DNA of 6,936 nucleotides from Oscillospiraceae bacterium (GTDB lineage: Bacteria; Bacillota; Clostridia; Oscillospirales; Oscillospiraceae), in NCBI GenBank assembly GCA_016287555.1, contig JAEFAK010000093.1, forward strand, positions 1-6,936, given 5' to 3'. Positions 6,136 through 6,936 of the stretch are shown here, one piece after another (the first letter of the stretch is position 1; each line of letters opens with the position of its first letter). A model generated the notes under the pieces. That model searched no databases, was not told the DNA's origin, and worked only from the letters and a program-made list of their open reading frames with translations. The position numbers and the translations under genes were made by a program.

Positions 6136-6164
6136 TTAATAAATAGTATATCGGATCCGCGGAC

Positions 6165-6201
6165 AAAAACAGAGCCGCTGCGAAAAACACAGCGGCTCTG
6201 T
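6165..6201 (-). terminator. Intrinsic terminator of the response-regulator gene
   Basis: In the minus-strand transcript a perfect 11-bp GC-rich stem (6190-6200 with 6170-6180, core CAGAGCCGCTG) encloses a 9-base loop and is followed directly by TTTTT (complement of 6165-6169). It lies 40 bp beyond the stop codon at 6241 and just upstream of the next promoter, separating the response-regulator transcript from the A-B-C operon. Confidence 0.85.
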
Positions 6202-6208
6202 CAGTTCG

Positions 6209-6240
6209 CGGCGGCACGTCTCCCGGTCCGCGCGCCGCCG
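6209..6240. repeat. Short GC-rich inverted repeat after the response-regulator stop codon
   Basis: CGGCGGC (6209-6215) is the reverse complement of GCCGCCG (6234-6240), with an 18-base loop. It sits between the stop codon and the intrinsic terminator. It could fold in the 3' untranslated region, but seven GC-only pairs in GC-rich DNA may be chance. Confidence 0.3.
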
Positions 6241-6936
6241 TTATTTTCGGAAATACAGCCGGCCCGCCGTGAGCTCCGCCCAGCTGTACTGCTTCATGTA
6301 CTCGCCGCGGTAGGCGTTGATCGCGTCGCTCTCGCCCTCGCGCATCCGGTAGTAGTCGCAGTCGAGCTTTTCCCTGCGGATCGCCCACTGGTTGTGCTCC
6401 CGGATCAGCACGTCCGCCATCCCGACGGCCTCGAGCGTCTTGCGGAGGTCGTGGGTCAGCATGCGCAGATAGGTCCGCGGGTCCTTGATCTCCTCGTCGT
6501 CCTCCCAGAGCGCCGAGATGATCTCCCCGCCAGTGCAGGCGGCGCCCTCGCGGTCGACGAGATAGGCGAGAAGCTCCTTCGTCTTCGTGCGCTGGAAGAT
6601 CAGCGGCTCGCCGTTAACGAACACGTCGAAGCTGCCGAAGCAGCGCACGCGCAGCTTGCCCGGCTCCGGGGCGGACGGGGACAGCTTCAGGTTCTCCAGC
6701 TCGCTGCGGATCACGTCGGCGTCCACAGGCTTCATCAGGTAGCCGTGGACGTGGCGGCGGAAGGCCTCCAGCGCGTACTGCGAGAAGCCCGTGACGAACA
6801 CGATCCGCGTCTCCGGCGAATCGTTTTTGATCTGTACGGCGAGGTTCAGGCCGTCCATGCCGGGCAGCTCGATGTCCGAGAACACGACGTCCGGGCGCAG
6901 GCCGTCGCCGCGGATCGCGGAGAGCACCTCGCCAGC
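6241..6936 (-). CDS. Response regulator with SARP-like winged-helix output domain (5' end outside the window)
   Basis: The visible 231 codons are open from the window edge to TAA at 6241-6243. The receiver lacks its first strand and acidic pair but shows FSDIELPGMDGL with the phosphoacceptor Asp, VFVTGFSQYALEAF with the conserved Thr, and YLMKPVD with the conserved Lys. A linker, then RVRCFGSFDVFVNGEPLIF, opens a winged-helix DNA-binding domain of the OmpR/SARP type. The protein ends in a short BTAD-like segment (LDCDYY, INAYRGEYMKQYSWAE). It is expected to bind DNA when phosphorylated by an unseen sensor kinase. A GTG at 6925-6927 could be mistaken for the start, but sequence upstream stays in frame and the receiver would be incomplete, so the real start lies beyond the window. 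A terminator separates it from the A-B-C operon; control of that operon is possible but not shown. All 12 isoleucines are ATC, unlike the genes to the left. Confidence 0.9.
   Translation of the reverse strand, partial: AGEVLSAIRGDGLRPDVVFSDIELPGMDGLNLAVQIKNDSPETRIVFVTGFSQYALEAFRRHVHGYLMKPVDADVIRSELENLKLSPSAPEPGKLRVRCFGSFDVFVNGEPLIFQRTKTKELLAYLVDREGAACTGGEIISALWEDDEEIKDPRTYLRMLTHDLRKTLEAVGMADVLIREHNQWAIRREKLDCDYYRMREGESDAINAYRGEYMKQYSWAELTAGRLYFRK

Noticed and set aside
6925..6927. GTG as the true start of the response regulator
   Set aside because: The frame stays open to the window edge, no Shine-Dalgarno site is visible, and starting here would remove the first strand and acidic pair of the receiver domain.

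Overview
The window looks like part of a chromosome of a GC-rich, anaerobic, probably gut-associated member of Clostridia (Bacillota), perhaps Oscillospirales-like. This is inference. It rests on consensus Shine-Dalgarno sites, TAA stops on the four genes whose ends are secure, a response regulator with a SARP-like output domain of the kind common in Clostridia, a Clostridia-style lipoprotein, and an intergenic region full of GC-rich hairpins. Eggerthella-like Actinomycetota also carry many flavoproteins of this type, so the assignment is moderate. No database search was possible. All genes supported here lie on the minus strand, so the window reads right to left.

Right end (6936 to 6241): the 3' part of a response-regulator gene, cut by the window edge, ends in a strong intrinsic terminator (6165-6201). 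A near-consensus promoter (TTGCAA, 17 bp, TATACT; 6107-6135) follows at once and drives a tight three-gene operon: flavoprotein A (4513-6075), its paralogue flavoprotein B (3034-4500), and C (1047-3029), an old-yellow-enzyme/2,4-dienoyl-CoA-reductase-type protein with an Fe-S site and an FAD/NAD(P)H module. The gaps are 12 bp (A-B) and 4 bp (B-C), each with its own Shine-Dalgarno site. None of the three has an export signal, membrane segment, heme site or FMN-binding domain. The likely job is therefore cytosolic: C takes electrons from NAD(P)H and reduces an activated C=C bond, while A and B carry out reduction or dehydrogenation steps on the same or a related, probably cyclic or bulky, substrate. 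The dicarboxylate-binding motifs of fumarate reductase are not kept in A or B. The substrate cannot be read from the sequence.

Below C, a perfect 13-bp hairpin (1008-1036) is followed by about 400 bases without a credible gene (592-1007). That stretch contains several inverted repeats and resembles a composite of dispersed, structured intergenic repeats. The left end carries a secreted-lipoprotein gene (start at 591) whose frame is interrupted by a TAG at 82-84; protein-like sequence continues in the same frame to the window edge.

The points most worth a second look are the amber codon inside the lipoprotein, the unassigned flavo-reductase operon with altered active-site motifs, an abrupt change in isoleucine codon use inside gene A (no ATA upstream, about half ATA downstream), and the structured intergenic region.
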